Assembly (NCBI RefSeq): GCF_959020145.1
Contig: NZ_CAUEQY010000009.1
Location: 1-64,000 of the forward strand
Direction: 5' to 3'
From: an uncultured Bifidobacterium sp.
GTDB lineage: Bacteria > Actinomycetota > Actinomycetes > Actinomycetales > Bifidobacteriaceae
Length of the DNA stretch: 64,000 bases
Numbering within the stretch: position 1 is the first letter of the stretch; every line of letters begins with the position of its first letter. Position numbers and translations under genes: made by a program. Below, one piece after another: positions 54,493-63,291 of this stretch. Below the pieces are notes generated by a model. It was not told the origin of the DNA. It did not search any database and saw only the letters and a program-made list of their open reading frames with translations.

Positions 54493-56748
54493 ATGAGCGA
54501 CACCGCTTATCCTTCCGTCAACGACCTGACCCTCGAAGAGAAGGCGTCCCTCACCTCCGGCGGCGACGCCTGGCACCTGCAGGGTGTGGAAACCAAAGGC
54601 ATTCCCGGCTACATGATCACCGACGGCCCCCACGGACTGCGCAAATCCCTGGCATCCAGCACCGGCGAAACCGACCTGAACGACTCCGTGCCCGCCACCT
54701 GCTTCCCGCCGGCAGCCGGCCTGTCCAGCTCCTGGAACCCGGAACTCATCCACAAGGTCGGCGAGGCCATGGCGGAGGAATGCATCCAGGAGAAGGTGGC
54801 CGTCATCCTCGGCCCCGGAGTCAACATCAAGCGCAATCCGCTCGGCGGCCGCTGCTTCGAATATTGGTCCGAAGACCCGTATCTGGCCGGCCATGAGGCA
54901 GTCGGCATCGTCGCCGGCGTGCAGTCCAAGGGCGTGGGCACCTCGCTCAAGCACTTCGCGGCCAACAACCAGGAGACCGACCGTCTGCGCGTATCCGCCA
55001 ACATCTCCCAGCGCGCGCTGCGTGAAATCTACTTCCCGGCCTTCGAACACATCGTCAAAACCGCCCAGCCATGGACCATCATGTGCTCCTATAACCGCAT
55101 CAACGGCGTGCATTCCGCACAAAACCGCTGGCTGCTCACCGACGTGCTGCGCGACGAATGGGGGTATGAAGGCATCGTCATGAGCGATTGGGGCGCCGAC
55201 CATGACCGCGTCGCCTCCCTCAACGCCGGCCTCAACCTTGAAATGCCGCCGAGCTACACGGACGACCAGATCGTCTACGCCGCACGTGACGGCCGCATCC
55301 AGCCCGAACAGCTCGACCGTATGGCCCAAGGCATGGTCGACCTCGTGAACAAGACCCGTGCCGCCATGAGCGTCGAGAACTACCGTTTCGACGTGGACGC
55401 CCACGACGAGGTGGCCCACCAGGCCGCCGTCGAATCCATGGTGCTGCTCAAAAACGACGACGACATCCTGCCGGTCGCGGCAAACGCGAAAATCGCCGTC
55501 ATCGGCGAATTCGCGCGCACCCCGCGCTACCAGGGCGGCGGCTCGTCCCACATCACCCCAACCAAGATGACCAGCTTCCTCGACACCCTCGCCGAACGCG
55601 GAGCGGACGTCGCGTTCGCACCGGGCTTCACCCTCGACCTCGAACCGGCCGACGCCAAGCTCGAAGCCGAAGCCGTCGAAACCGCCAAAAACGCCGACGT
55701 CGTCCTCATGTTCCTCGGCCTTCCGGAAGCCGCCGAATCCGAAGGCTTCGACCGCGAAACCCTCGACATTCCAGCCAAGCAGGTCGAACTGCTCAAAGCC
55801 GTCGCCGCCGAAAACAAGAACATCGTCGTGGTGCTGTCCAACGGATCCGTCGTCTCCGTGGCACCATGGGCGGGCAACGCCAAGGGCATCCTCGAATCCT
55901 GGCTGCTCGGCCAGGCGGGCGGTCCGGCGCTCGCCGACGTGATCTTCGGCAAGGTCAGCCCGTCCGGCAAGCTGGCACAGACCATTCCGATGGACATCAA
56001 CGACGATCCGAGCATGATCAACTGGCCGGGTGAGGAGGGGCACGTCGACTATGGTGAGGGCGTGTTCGTCGGCTACCGCTACTACGACACGTACGACAAG
56101 GCCGTCGACTACCCGTTCGGCTTCGGCCTGAGCTACGCGACCTTTGCGATCGACGGCGTGAACGTCGCCAAGACCGGCGCCAACACCGTACACGTCACCG
56201 CGACCGTCACCAACACGTCCGACGTGGACGCCGCCGAAACCGTGCAGGTCTACGTGGCTCCAGGCAAGGCCGCCGTAGCCCGCCCGAAGCATGAGCTCAA
56301 GGGTTTCCGAAAGGTGTTCCTCAAGGCCGGCGAATCGGCTGAGATCTCCTTCGATCTGGACGAGCGCGCCTTCGCCTACTGGTCCGAGAAGTTCGATGAC
56401 TGGCATGTCGAAGCCGGCGAATACACCGTCGAAGTCGGCACGTCCAGCCGCGACATCGCCGCCGTGGCCGTCGTCACGCTCGACGGCGACGGCAAGGCCC
56501 TGCCGCTCGACGAATGGTCCACGTTCGGCGAATGGGCCGACGATCCGGTCGGCTCCAAAATCGTCGCATCCGTGTATGCGGAAGGCGAGGCCGGCAATCT
56601 GCCGCAGCTGCCCGACAACGACATGATGCGCATGTTCCTCAAGTCCATGCCGATCAACTCCATGCCGATGCTGATGAGCGACGGCGGCAAAGCCATCACC
56701 GCCTTCATGCTCGACGAGTACGCCAAAATCGCCGAAACCGCCGAATAA
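54493..56748 (+). CDS. GH3 beta-glucosidase, second copy
   Basis: 751 residues. It has GHGL-type opening TDGPHGLRK, GPGVNIKRNPLGGRCFEYWS, SLKHFAANNQETDRLRVSAN and the nucleophile Asp in IVMSDWGADHDR. The alpha/beta sandwich is interrupted by no PA14 insert. A fibronectin III-like domain with VQVYVAPGKAAV follows, then a helical C-terminal tail (MRMFLKSMPINSMPMLMSDG). There is no signal peptide. It resembles thermostable beta-glucosidases of the BglB type, releasing glucose from beta-glucosides and many plant glycosides. AGAGGCAGCTC precedes the ATG. Confidence 0.94.
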   Translation: MSDTAYPSVNDLTLEEKASLTSGGDAWHLQGVETKGIPGYMITDGPHGLRKSLASSTGETDLNDSVPATCFPPAAGLSSSWNPELIHKVGEAMAEECIQEKVAVILGPGVNIKRNPLGGRCFEYWSEDPYLAGHEAVGIVAGVQSKGVGTSLKHFAANNQETDRLRVSANISQRALREIYFPAFEHIVKTAQPWTIMCSYNRINGVHSAQNRWLLTDVLRDEWGYEGIVMSDWGADHDRVASLNAGLNLEMPPSYTDDQIVYAARDGRIQPEQLDRMAQGMVDLVNKTRAAMSVENYRFDVDAHDEVAHQAAVESMVLLKNDDDILPVAANAKIAVIGEFARTPRYQGGGSSHITPTKMTSFLDTLAERGADVAFAPGFTLDLEPADAKLEAEAVETAKNADVVLMFLGLPEAAESEGFDRETLDIPAKQVELLKAVAAENKNIVVVLSNGSVVSVAPWAGNAKGILESWLLGQAGGPALADVIFGKVSPSGKLAQTIPMDINDDPSMINWPGEEGHVDYGEGVFVGYRYYDTYDKAVDYPFGFGLSYATFAIDGVNVAKTGANTVHVTATVTNTSDVDAAETVQVYVAPGKAAVARPKHELKGFRKVFLKAGESAEISFDLDERAFAYWSEKFDDWHVEAGEYTVEVGTSSRDIAAVAVVTLDGDGKALPLDEWSTFGEWADDPVGSKIVASVYAEGEAGNLPQLPDNDMMRMFLKSMPINSMPMLMSDGGKAITAFMLDEYAKIAETAE

Positions 56749-56798
56749 GACGGATTGACGTAAACAAGACGTAAGCAAAAGGAGTTTCAAGGATTTAG

Positions 56799-56852
56799 GC
56801 CGAGGATGTGGCCCCGCGAATGAACCGGTGCGGACCACATCCTCGGCTTTTT
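56799..56852 (+). terminator. terminator after the second GH3
   Basis: GCCGAGGATGTGG (56799-56811) pairs perfectly with CCACATCCTCGGC (56835-56847) and is followed by TTTTTC. Confidence 0.93.
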
Positions 56853-56969
56853 CATACTTGGTTTCGGCTTGTTCCGGGCTTATTTTTGGCTATTTTTAAG
56901 CGATTTTGCGATTGCAATATTGCGTTCGGTGTGCTGCGATCCGGTTCCGTCACACACGACACGCTGAAT

Positions 56970-56998
56970 GTTGCATATGCAACTGTTGTATGTACAAC
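56970..56998 (+). promoter_or_regulatory. twin palindromic operators of the MarR/ABC operon
   Basis: GTTGCATATGCAAC (56970-56983) and GTTGTATGTACAAC (56985-56998) are two near-perfect 14-bp palindromes 15 bp apart. They lie just upstream of the marR start, as expected for an autorepressed MarR operon. Confidence 0.8.
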
Positions 56999-57015
56999 GT
57001 GTTATCGTATGTTCC

Positions 57016-57654
57016 GTGAACGATATACAGAACGATGGAACGGCTTCGGTGAACCCCGCGTTCACCGAAGCATGGGAGCGGGGCGCATGCAAGCCGCCGA
57101 GCGTCGCCATCCGATCGCTGCACAACGTCATCAACCGGTATCTTGCGGTGACGCGTCCCATGGAAGTGGAGAGTCTGAGCGGTGGCAACATCGACATCAT
57201 CACCTTCCTCGCGCGCCATTCGGAACGGGAGATCTTCCCGCAGGATGTGGAACGCCGCTTCGGCATCACCCGGTCGACGTCGAGCAGAGTGCTCGCATTG
57301 ATGGAACGCAAAGGGCTTATCGTGCGCGAATCCGTGCCGAGGGACGCGCGGTTGAAGAAAATCGTGCTTACCGACAAATCGCGCGACATCGCCGAAGCGC
57401 TGCGCACCAGCGCAATCGCCATGGAAGGCATTCTGCTGCAGGGCCTGAGCGACGACGAGATCCGCGAATTCATGCACGTGCTCGACGTGATGCAAACCAA
57501 TCTGGTCTCCACCGGGCTGATCGGCGACGAAAGTCGCTACTCCAGCCTGGCATTGTGCGAGGCGGAATCGCGGGAACGGCAATCGCGGGAATGCGAATCG
57601 CAACCAACTGTACGGAAAACATCACAGGAAGACGAAACAGGAAAGGAAGAGTAA
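57016..57654 (+). CDS. MarR-family regulator of the ABC exporter
   Basis: 212 residues from the GTG at 57016; a GTG at 57049 is also possible, and the ORF opens upstream inside the operators. The winged helix contains IDIITFLARHSEREIFPQDV, ERRFGITRSTSSRVLALMER and the wing GLIVRESVPRDARLKKIVLT. A polar, Ser/Glu/Gln-rich C-terminal tail of about 30 residues is an extension beyond the usual MarR length. The stop codon is directly followed by the ABC gene, so the three genes form one operon repressed at the twin dyads, probably relieved by a substrate of the pump. Confidence 0.88.
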   Translation: MNDIQNDGTASVNPAFTEAWERGACKPPSVAIRSLHNVINRYLAVTRPMEVESLSGGNIDIITFLARHSEREIFPQDVERRFGITRSTSSRVLALMERKGLIVRESVPRDARLKKIVLTDKSRDIAEALRTSAIAMEGILLQGLSDDEIREFMHVLDVMQTNLVSTGLIGDESRYSSLALCEAESRERQSRECESQPTVRKTSQEDETGKEE

Positions 57655-59475
57655 GTGAGCGGAACAAACGTGACAACGGCTGCGGTGCAATCGCAGCCAA
57701 AACAAAAGCGGCATCTCGTACGCACGCTTGGCAAATCGCTGCGTGAATATAGGAAGCCCAGCATTCTCACCCCGATATTTGTGGTGGTCGAAGGTGTTCT
57801 GGAAATCCTCATCCCCACGGTGATGGCGTCGTTGATTGATGAAGGCATCACCGGCAAAAGCATGCCCGCCATCGTCAAATTCGGTCTGATTCTTCTGGCG
57901 TGCTCGCTATGTTCGCTCGCGGCTGGCTTCCTTGCCGGTAAGTTCGCCGCGATCGCCGGCGCTGGATTCGCCAAGAACCTGCGTCATGACGAATTCGAGA
58001 AGGTGCAGGGCTTCAGCTTCACCAATATTGACAAGTTCTCCACCGGCTCGATCATCACCAGGCTCACCACCGATGTGACCAACCTGCAGAACGCCTATTC
58101 CATGATCATTCGTCTGGGTGTGCGAGCCCCGATCATGATGATCGTGGCGTGGATCTTCTCGTTCCGCATCAGCCCGTCCATTTCCTTGGTGTTCCTGGCG
58201 TGCATCCCTGTTCTCGCCTTCGGTCTGTGCGGTCTGGCGGTGTACGTGCACCCGGTGTTCGAGCGCGTGTTCCACACCTACGACAAGCTCAACAACGTGG
58301 TCGACGAGAACCTTCAAGGCATCCGCGTGGTCAAGTCCTACACCCGCGAATCGCATGAAATCGCCAAATTCGGCCGCATCTCCCAGCGCATCTACAAGGA
58401 CTTCAGCAAGGCCGACCGTGTGATGAGCTTCAACAACCCGCTCATGATGGTCTGCGTATACGTCTCGATGATCCTCATTGCATGGATGGGCTCCAAGCAG
58501 ATCGTGGCCTCGGGCAATAATGCCGCGCTGGGGCTCACCACCGGCGACCTGACCGCACTGGTCACCTACGCCATGCAGATCCTCATGGCCATGATGATGC
58601 TGTCCATGGTCTTCGTCATGTGCATCATTTCCCAGGCGTCCGCGGAACGTATCTGCCAGGTGCTCAACGAGGAAAGCACGGTGACCAACCCGGCCAACCC
58701 CATCAAGGAAGTGGCCGACGGGTCCATCGAATTCGACAACGTCGACTTCCGCTACTCTGATAACTCCGAAAAGCCGGTGCTCGACAATATCAACCTGAAG
58801 ATCCGTTCCGGCATGACCGTCGGCATCGTCGGCGGCACCGGTTCGGCGAAGTCCAGCCTGGTGCAGCTCGTGCCGCGCCTGTACGACGTGACCTCCGGCT
58901 CGCTCAAGGTCGGCGGCGTCGACGTGCGCGACTACGACATGGAGGTCCTGCGCGACCAGGTCGCCATGGTGCTGCAGAAGAACGTGCTGTTCTCCGGAAC
59001 CATCGCCGAGAACCTGCGCTGGGGCAACCCGAACGCCACCGACGAGGAGATCCGCCACGCCTGCCAGCTCGCGCAGGCCGACGGCTTCATCCAGGAGTTC
59101 CCGGACAAGTACGACACGTACATCGAACAGGGCGGCACCAACGTCTCCGGCGGCCAGCGCCAGCGCCTGTGCATCGCTCGCGCGCTCCTGAAGAAGCCGA
59201 AGATCCTGATTCTCGACGACTCCACCTCGGCCGTTGACACCAAGACCGACAAGCTGATCCGCACCGCATTCCATGACGAGATCCCCGACACCACGAAGAT
59301 CATCATCGCCCAGCGCATCGCGTCCGTGCAGGAATCCGACATGATCCTCGTCATGGAGGAAGGCCGCATCACCGCATCCGGCACCCATGAGGAACTGCTG
59401 CGGACCTGCGACGAATACCGTTCCATCTACGAATCGCAGACCAAGAACCAGGCCCAGCCTGAGGAACTGAAGTGA
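57655..59475 (+). CDS. ABC exporter subunit 1, degenerate catalytic site
   Basis: 606 residues. The GTG directly follows the marR stop, with GGAAGAG before it. Six membrane helices lie in the first 330 residues. In the nucleotide-binding domain the Walker A is GIVGGTGSAKSSLVQL, the signature is NVSGGQRQRL, and Walker B is ILILDDSTSAVD. Asp replaces the catalytic Glu, as in the non-hydrolysing site of heterodimeric exporters such as TM287/288 and LmrCD. It needs the second subunit. It probably exports drugs, peptides or lipids. Confidence 0.93.
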   Translation: MSGTNVTTAAVQSQPKQKRHLVRTLGKSLREYRKPSILTPIFVVVEGVLEILIPTVMASLIDEGITGKSMPAIVKFGLILLACSLCSLAAGFLAGKFAAIAGAGFAKNLRHDEFEKVQGFSFTNIDKFSTGSIITRLTTDVTNLQNAYSMIIRLGVRAPIMMIVAWIFSFRISPSISLVFLACIPVLAFGLCGLAVYVHPVFERVFHTYDKLNNVVDENLQGIRVVKSYTRESHEIAKFGRISQRIYKDFSKADRVMSFNNPLMMVCVYVSMILIAWMGSKQIVASGNNAALGLTTGDLTALVTYAMQILMAMMMLSMVFVMCIISQASAERICQVLNEESTVTNPANPIKEVADGSIEFDNVDFRYSDNSEKPVLDNINLKIRSGMTVGIVGGTGSAKSSLVQLVPRLYDVTSGSLKVGGVDVRDYDMEVLRDQVAMVLQKNVLFSGTIAENLRWGNPNATDEEIRHACQLAQADGFIQEFPDKYDTYIEQGGTNVSGGQRQRLCIARALLKKPKILILDDSTSAVDTKTDKLIRTAFHDEIPDTTKIIIAQRIASVQESDMILVMEEGRITASGTHEELLRTCDEYRSIYESQTKNQAQPEELK

Positions 59476-59489
59476 AAGGAGGAACGGAA

Positions 59490-61535
59490 ATGACTAAGAA
59501 CAACGCTGAAAAAACCATGCAGACCAAGCCGGGTAACAAGCCGGGCGCAAAGCCGCCGATGCAGAAAGCCGCCCCCGGAACCACCAAGCGCATCTTCGGC
59601 TACATCTTCCAATACAAATGGCATGTCGTGGCAATCGTGCTGTGCATCCTGATCGGCGCGGCCGCACAAGCTGGATCCGCACTGTTCCTGCAATCCCTGA
59701 TTGACAGCTACATCCTGCCGCTGGTCGGTGTGAAGAACCCCGACTGGAACCCGCTGCTGCGCGCCCTGACGCTGATGGCCTGCCTCTACGCGGCCGGCAC
59801 CTTCTGCAGCTGGCTATGGCAGTGGCTCATCGTCACCGTCGAGCAAGGCACCCTGAAGAAGATCCGCGACGACATGTTCGCACACCAGCAGACGCTGCCG
59901 ATCCGCTACTTCGACACCAACGAGCACGGCGACATCATGAGCCGCTACACCAACGACACCGACACCCTGCGCCAGGCCATCAGCCAGTCCTTCCCGCAGA
60001 TGTTCTCGTCCGCGATCTCCGCACTGGCCGCACTGGTCTCCATGCTGTGGCTGTCGGTGCCGGTCACGATCTTCGTGCTCGTGTTCGCCGCGATCCTGTT
60101 CGTAGTCGTGCGCGCCATCGTCTCCCGCTCCGGCCGCTACTTTGTCAAGCAGCAGATGTGGATCGGCGACGTGAACGCCTTCGTCGAGGAATCCGTCAAC
60201 GGTCAGAAGGTCATCAAGGTCTTCAACCATGAGGACGCCACCCAGAAGACCTTCGACGAGAAGAACGAGGAACTGTTCCACGCTTCCGCCGAAGCGAACA
60301 CCTGGGGCAACGTGACCATGCCCGTCGTAGGCAACATGGGCTACATCCTCTACATTCTGCTCGCCATCGTCGGCGGATTCATGGCGCTCTCCGGCATGGG
60401 CAACTTCGGTCTCGCCGGCGCGGGCAAGCTCACCCTCGGCGCCCTCATCTCCCTGCTCACCCTGTCGCGCTCCTTCGTCAACCCGCTCGGCCAGGTCTCC
60501 ATGCAGTTCAACATGGTGATGATGGCGCTCGCCGGCGCGTCCCGCATCTTCCAGCTGATGGATGAGAAGCCCGAGGACGACGGCGGCTCCGTCACACTCG
60601 TCAACGTCGAGCTCGGCGAAGACGGCCGCACCATGACCGAAATGGACCACGAAACCGGCCATTGGGCCTGGAAGCGTGAGGAAGGCGACGACGGCACCCG
60701 TTCCCTGAAGGCCGCGCAGTCGCTGAGCCCGAAGGCCGCGGAAGTGGCGAGGAAGGCGCGCGAGAACGCGATCACCTCGCCGGACGGGCGCCTGACCCTG
60801 CTGCAGGGCGACGTGCGTTTCACCGACGTGACCTTCGGCTACAACCCGGACAAGCCCGTGCTGCACGACATCACCTGGTTCGCCAAGCCCGGCCAGAAGG
60901 TCGCGCTCGTCGGCGCCACCGGTGCCGGCAAGACCACGGTGACCAACCTGATCAACCGTTTCTACGACATCCAGGAAGGCATGATCCTGTATGACGGCAT
61001 CTCCGTCAAGGGCATCCGCAAGCCCGACCTGCGCAAGTCGCTCGGCATCGTGCTGCAGGACGTGAACCTGTTCACCGGCACCGTGATGGACAACATCCGC
61101 TATGGCAAGCTCGACGCCACCGACGAGGAGTGCATCGCCGCCGCTAAGCTCACCAACGCGGACAGCTTCATCCGCATGCTGCCCAACGGCTACCAGACCG
61201 TGCTCGAAGGCGACGGCTCCGGTCTGTCCCAAGGCCAGCGCCAGCTGATCTCCATCGCACGCGCCGCAGTGGCAGACCCGCCGGCCATGATCCTTGATGA
61301 GGCCACCTCATCCATCGACACCCGCACCGAGGAAGTGGTGCAGGCCGGCATGGACAACCTCATGAAGGGACGCACCGTGTTCGTGATCGCGCACCGCCTG
61401 TCCACCGTGCGCAACTCCGACGTGATCATGGTGCTCGACCATGGCCGCATCATCGAGCGCGGCTCGCACGACGAGCTCATCGCGCAGAAGGGCGAGTACT
61501 ACCAGCTGTACACGGGCGCCGTGGAACTGGAGTAA
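59490..61535 (+). CDS. ABC exporter subunit 2, catalytic
   Basis: 681 residues. The start at 59490 has AAGGAGG 6 nt upstream; the ORF opens 18 bases earlier, overlapping subunit 1 by 4. A 30-residue Lys/Pro-rich tail precedes the six membrane helices. A charged insert of about 70 residues (DEKPEDDGGSVTLVNVELGE onward) separates them from the nucleotide-binding domain, with Walker A LVGATGAGKTTVTNLI, signature GLSQGQRQLIS and a full Walker B MILDEATSSID. This is the consensus site of the heterodimer. The gene is followed by a large palindrome. Confidence 0.93.
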   Translation: MTKNNAEKTMQTKPGNKPGAKPPMQKAAPGTTKRIFGYIFQYKWHVVAIVLCILIGAAAQAGSALFLQSLIDSYILPLVGVKNPDWNPLLRALTLMACLYAAGTFCSWLWQWLIVTVEQGTLKKIRDDMFAHQQTLPIRYFDTNEHGDIMSRYTNDTDTLRQAISQSFPQMFSSAISALAALVSMLWLSVPVTIFVLVFAAILFVVVRAIVSRSGRYFVKQQMWIGDVNAFVEESVNGQKVIKVFNHEDATQKTFDEKNEELFHASAEANTWGNVTMPVVGNMGYILYILLAIVGGFMALSGMGNFGLAGAGKLTLGALISLLTLSRSFVNPLGQVSMQFNMVMMALAGASRIFQLMDEKPEDDGGSVTLVNVELGEDGRTMTEMDHETGHWAWKREEGDDGTRSLKAAQSLSPKAAEVARKARENAITSPDGRLTLLQGDVRFTDVTFGYNPDKPVLHDITWFAKPGQKVALVGATGAGKTTVTNLINRFYDIQEGMILYDGISVKGIRKPDLRKSLGIVLQDVNLFTGTVMDNIRYGKLDATDEECIAAAKLTNADSFIRMLPNGYQTVLEGDGSGLSQGQRQLISIARAAVADPPAMILDEATSSIDTRTEEVVQAGMDNLMKGRTVFVIAHRLSTVRNSDVIMVLDHGRIIERGSHDELIAQKGEYYQLYTGAVELE

Positions 61536-61605
61536 GGCTCCTTCTGCTTCGTTCCTGTCCCGTTCTTGGTGAATTGGACAGGCTGAACGGTAGTGTTCAA
61601 CGAAT

Positions 61606-61653
61606 GCAAGGGCCGTGCGGAAGCCACATATGTGGCTTCCGCACGGCCCTTGC
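61606..61653. terminator. 48-bp perfect palindrome after the ABC operon
   Basis: The 24 bases 61606-61629 (start GCAAGGGCCGTGCGG) are followed with no spacer by their exact reverse complement, 61630-61653. It lies 70 bp after the operon end and should act as a terminator, perhaps for both converging genes. Confidence 0.85.
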
Positions 61654-61771
61654 GCATATGGCTCCCATGAATCGGCGGGCATGACCTTTTACGCAGGGTG
61701 CGCCCGCTGTGGCTTTTCATGGATTCCCCGAATCAATGGCGAAAAATCCATTGCGGGGACTACTCATGCGG

Positions 61772-61904
61772 TTCCGTAGGCGGTTTGGGTGTTCCGTAGG
61801 TGGTTGGTCAGAGTATCGGGGTTGGAGAAAGGCTTTATTCTGGCCGTTTTCATGCCGGGTATTCAGACCCAACCACCTACGGAAGCGAAAAACCACCTAC
61901 GGAA
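61772..61904. repeat. 133-bp symmetric dispersed element, copy 2
   Basis: TTCCGTAGGCGGTTT (61772-61786) and TTCCGTAGGTGGTTG (61792-61806) are followed by inverted copies at 61870-61884 and 61890-61904. All are symmetric about 61838. The central stem GAGAAAGGC (61825-61833) pairs with GCCGTTTTC (61843-61851), with one mismatch. Read on the minus strand, the interior aligns with copy 1, including AGAATAAAGCC and CCCCGATAC. It ends one base before the DUF559-type stop codon. The remaining part of 61536-61904 holds only the terminator palindrome. Confidence 0.9.
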
Positions 61905-62762
61905 CTAGTCCAAGCCGTAACGGTGACTGGCTATTGCGCGGGCGACCATGCCGAACAGCTCGTTCAGCTTCTGCTTGGAAGCCAGATGCTCGCGGGTGGC
62001 GACAAAAGGAGTGAAACCGAGATCCCTCAGCCGGTTCCGCTTATCGAGGTCATACATCCAGCGGTCATGGGTGTAGTGGTAATTTCCGTCGTATTCTATG
62101 CAGACGCGGTCATCCGGGTAGGCGATATCCACCTTCATCGTGCCCGAGCCGCGTATGTGGTCAATGATCTCATAATTGACATGTGCCTCAGGCAGCCCGT
62201 AGGCATCGCTCTCCAAACGAAGCACCGTTTCCTGCGGAGAATCGGTACCTGGTTTGGACAGGCGCAAGGCCTTTCTGCATTTGGCGCTCCCAATGAATCG
62301 CGGCGCACTCCGGATGTAGTCGGAGAGCTCATCGTGAGTGCAGACGCGTAAATCGGGATTGGCGCAAGTGAGCCAATCCATGGCGATCACCAGACTCCGT
62401 TCGTCGACATAGGGCGCAATCTGGCAGACCGCCTGCATCGCGGAGACGCTTGACACCAATTCGTCGGCGTGCGCCACGTCTACGCCATGCCTTGCGTAAT
62501 GGAATTTCATCCCCTGGATTTTCCGCAGGTCACGTTGCCGGCACACCGAAACGTGAACGAGCTCCGAACCATATCCGGGTAAATAATTCATGGTGGCAAT
62601 CATGCCATGCAGCTCCAGCGCTGTGCCGTGGCTTACATAGAGTGGAACCGAGGAGCGTGACCTTATCCGCGACAACACCTGCCTGCATTCAAGATGCCGT
62701 CTCGCCGCCTCCTCCCGTGCCTGCTCTAATGTGAAAAATGTATTGTGTCCGAAGCTTTCCAT
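61905..62762 (-). CDS. DUF559-type endonuclease-domain protein
   Basis: 285 residues from ATG 62762 (MESFGHNTFFTLEQARE). No Shine-Dalgarno site is visible and the open frame continues to 63128, so the start is uncertain. The N-terminal part resembles the helix-turn-helix and AbiEi-like regions of this group (YVSHGTALELHGM). The C-terminal 90 residues have the PD-(D/E)XK-like pattern MKVDIAYPDDRVCIEYDGNY then RDLGFTPFVATREHL, as in DUF559 and Vsr relatives. Similar proteins are frequent in Bifidobacterium and Actinobacteria and their role is unknown. The region 62763-63003 upstream shows nothing else I can support. Confidence 0.72.
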   Translation of the reverse strand: MESFGHNTFFTLEQAREEAARRHLECRQVLSRIRSRSSVPLYVSHGTALELHGMIATMNYLPGYGSELVHVSVCRQRDLRKIQGMKFHYARHGVDVAHADELVSSVSAMQAVCQIAPYVDERSLVIAMDWLTCANPDLRVCTHDELSDYIRSAPRFIGSAKCRKALRLSKPGTDSPQETVLRLESDAYGLPEAHVNYEIIDHIRGSGTMKVDIAYPDDRVCIEYDGNYHYTHDRWMYDLDKRNRLRDLGFTPFVATREHLASKQKLNELFGMVARAIASHRYGLD

Positions 62763-63003
62763 GCGCTGACGGTATATGGAAAGCCAGCAGCCCCGCAACC
62801 GTCTCCGTGAAAAATGTGGATATGTGCATGGTTCCATCCGCAGCATCACCGGGGAGAGGCCTGATGTATACGCGTCCGGTAGAACCGATGCGGAGCGTGG
62901 CGTCATCGAGGGGTGGCTCACATGGCAAGTCGGCCACGCAGAAGGGCGGGCGCTTCCAGCCGCAGGCCCGTGGGGCTGACGGTGACCGCGTTTCTCCACG
63001 GTG

Positions 63004-63198
63004 TCAGCCGCGTTTGGAACCCTGCCGACTGATGCCACCTTTATGACCGGTCGCTTTGAAAGGCAGACCGGCGTTGCCGAGTCCTTTGCTCCGCATGTTC
63101 TGCAGGGCAAAGGATTTTTGTTGTGCACGCAGTTCGTTCATCCGTTCCGTGGACTGATGCGCGATTCGCGGTTTCCGTGATTGCTCTGGCTGTGTCAT
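63004..63198 (-). CDS. small basic hypothetical protein
   Basis: 64 residues from ATG 63198: MTQPEQSRKPRIAHQSTERM, then a Lys/Arg/Gln-rich chain ending GGISRQGSKRG. No Shine-Dalgarno site is seen; TATTCTTATAG stands close before the ATG, so a leaderless message is possible. It is predicted disordered and basic, suggesting RNA or ribosome binding. It is divergent from the LacI gene. I do not recognise a family. Confidence 0.5.
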   Translation of the reverse strand: MTQPEQSRKPRIAHQSTERMNELRAQQKSFALQNMRSKGLGNAGLPFKATGHKGGISRQGSKRG

Positions 63199-63235
63199 GG
63201 CTATAAGAATACGTTCGGTAATGTAATATGATGGA

Positions 63236-63256
63236 TTTAGTAATGCTTTTACTAAA
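63236..63256 (+). promoter_or_regulatory. LacI-type operator dyad
   Basis: TTTAGTAA (63236-63243), a 5-base spacer, TTACTAAA (63249-63256) forms a perfect inverted repeat 36 bp before the LacI-family start and 38 bp from the divergent small gene. It is a likely site of autoregulation. Confidence 0.65.
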
Positions 63257-63291
63257 ATCTGATGAGGCATCCATGGGAGGGCGAGGGAGCG

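Noticed and set aside
61772..61904. Insertion sequence or classic MITE with terminal repeats
   Set aside because: There is no transposase in or near it and no convincing target-site duplication at either copy; I keep it as an unexplained repeat instead.
62689..62937. 82-codon minus-strand ORF overlapping the start of the DUF559-type gene
   Set aside because: It has no ribosome site, overlaps a better gene in another frame and has no recognisable motif.
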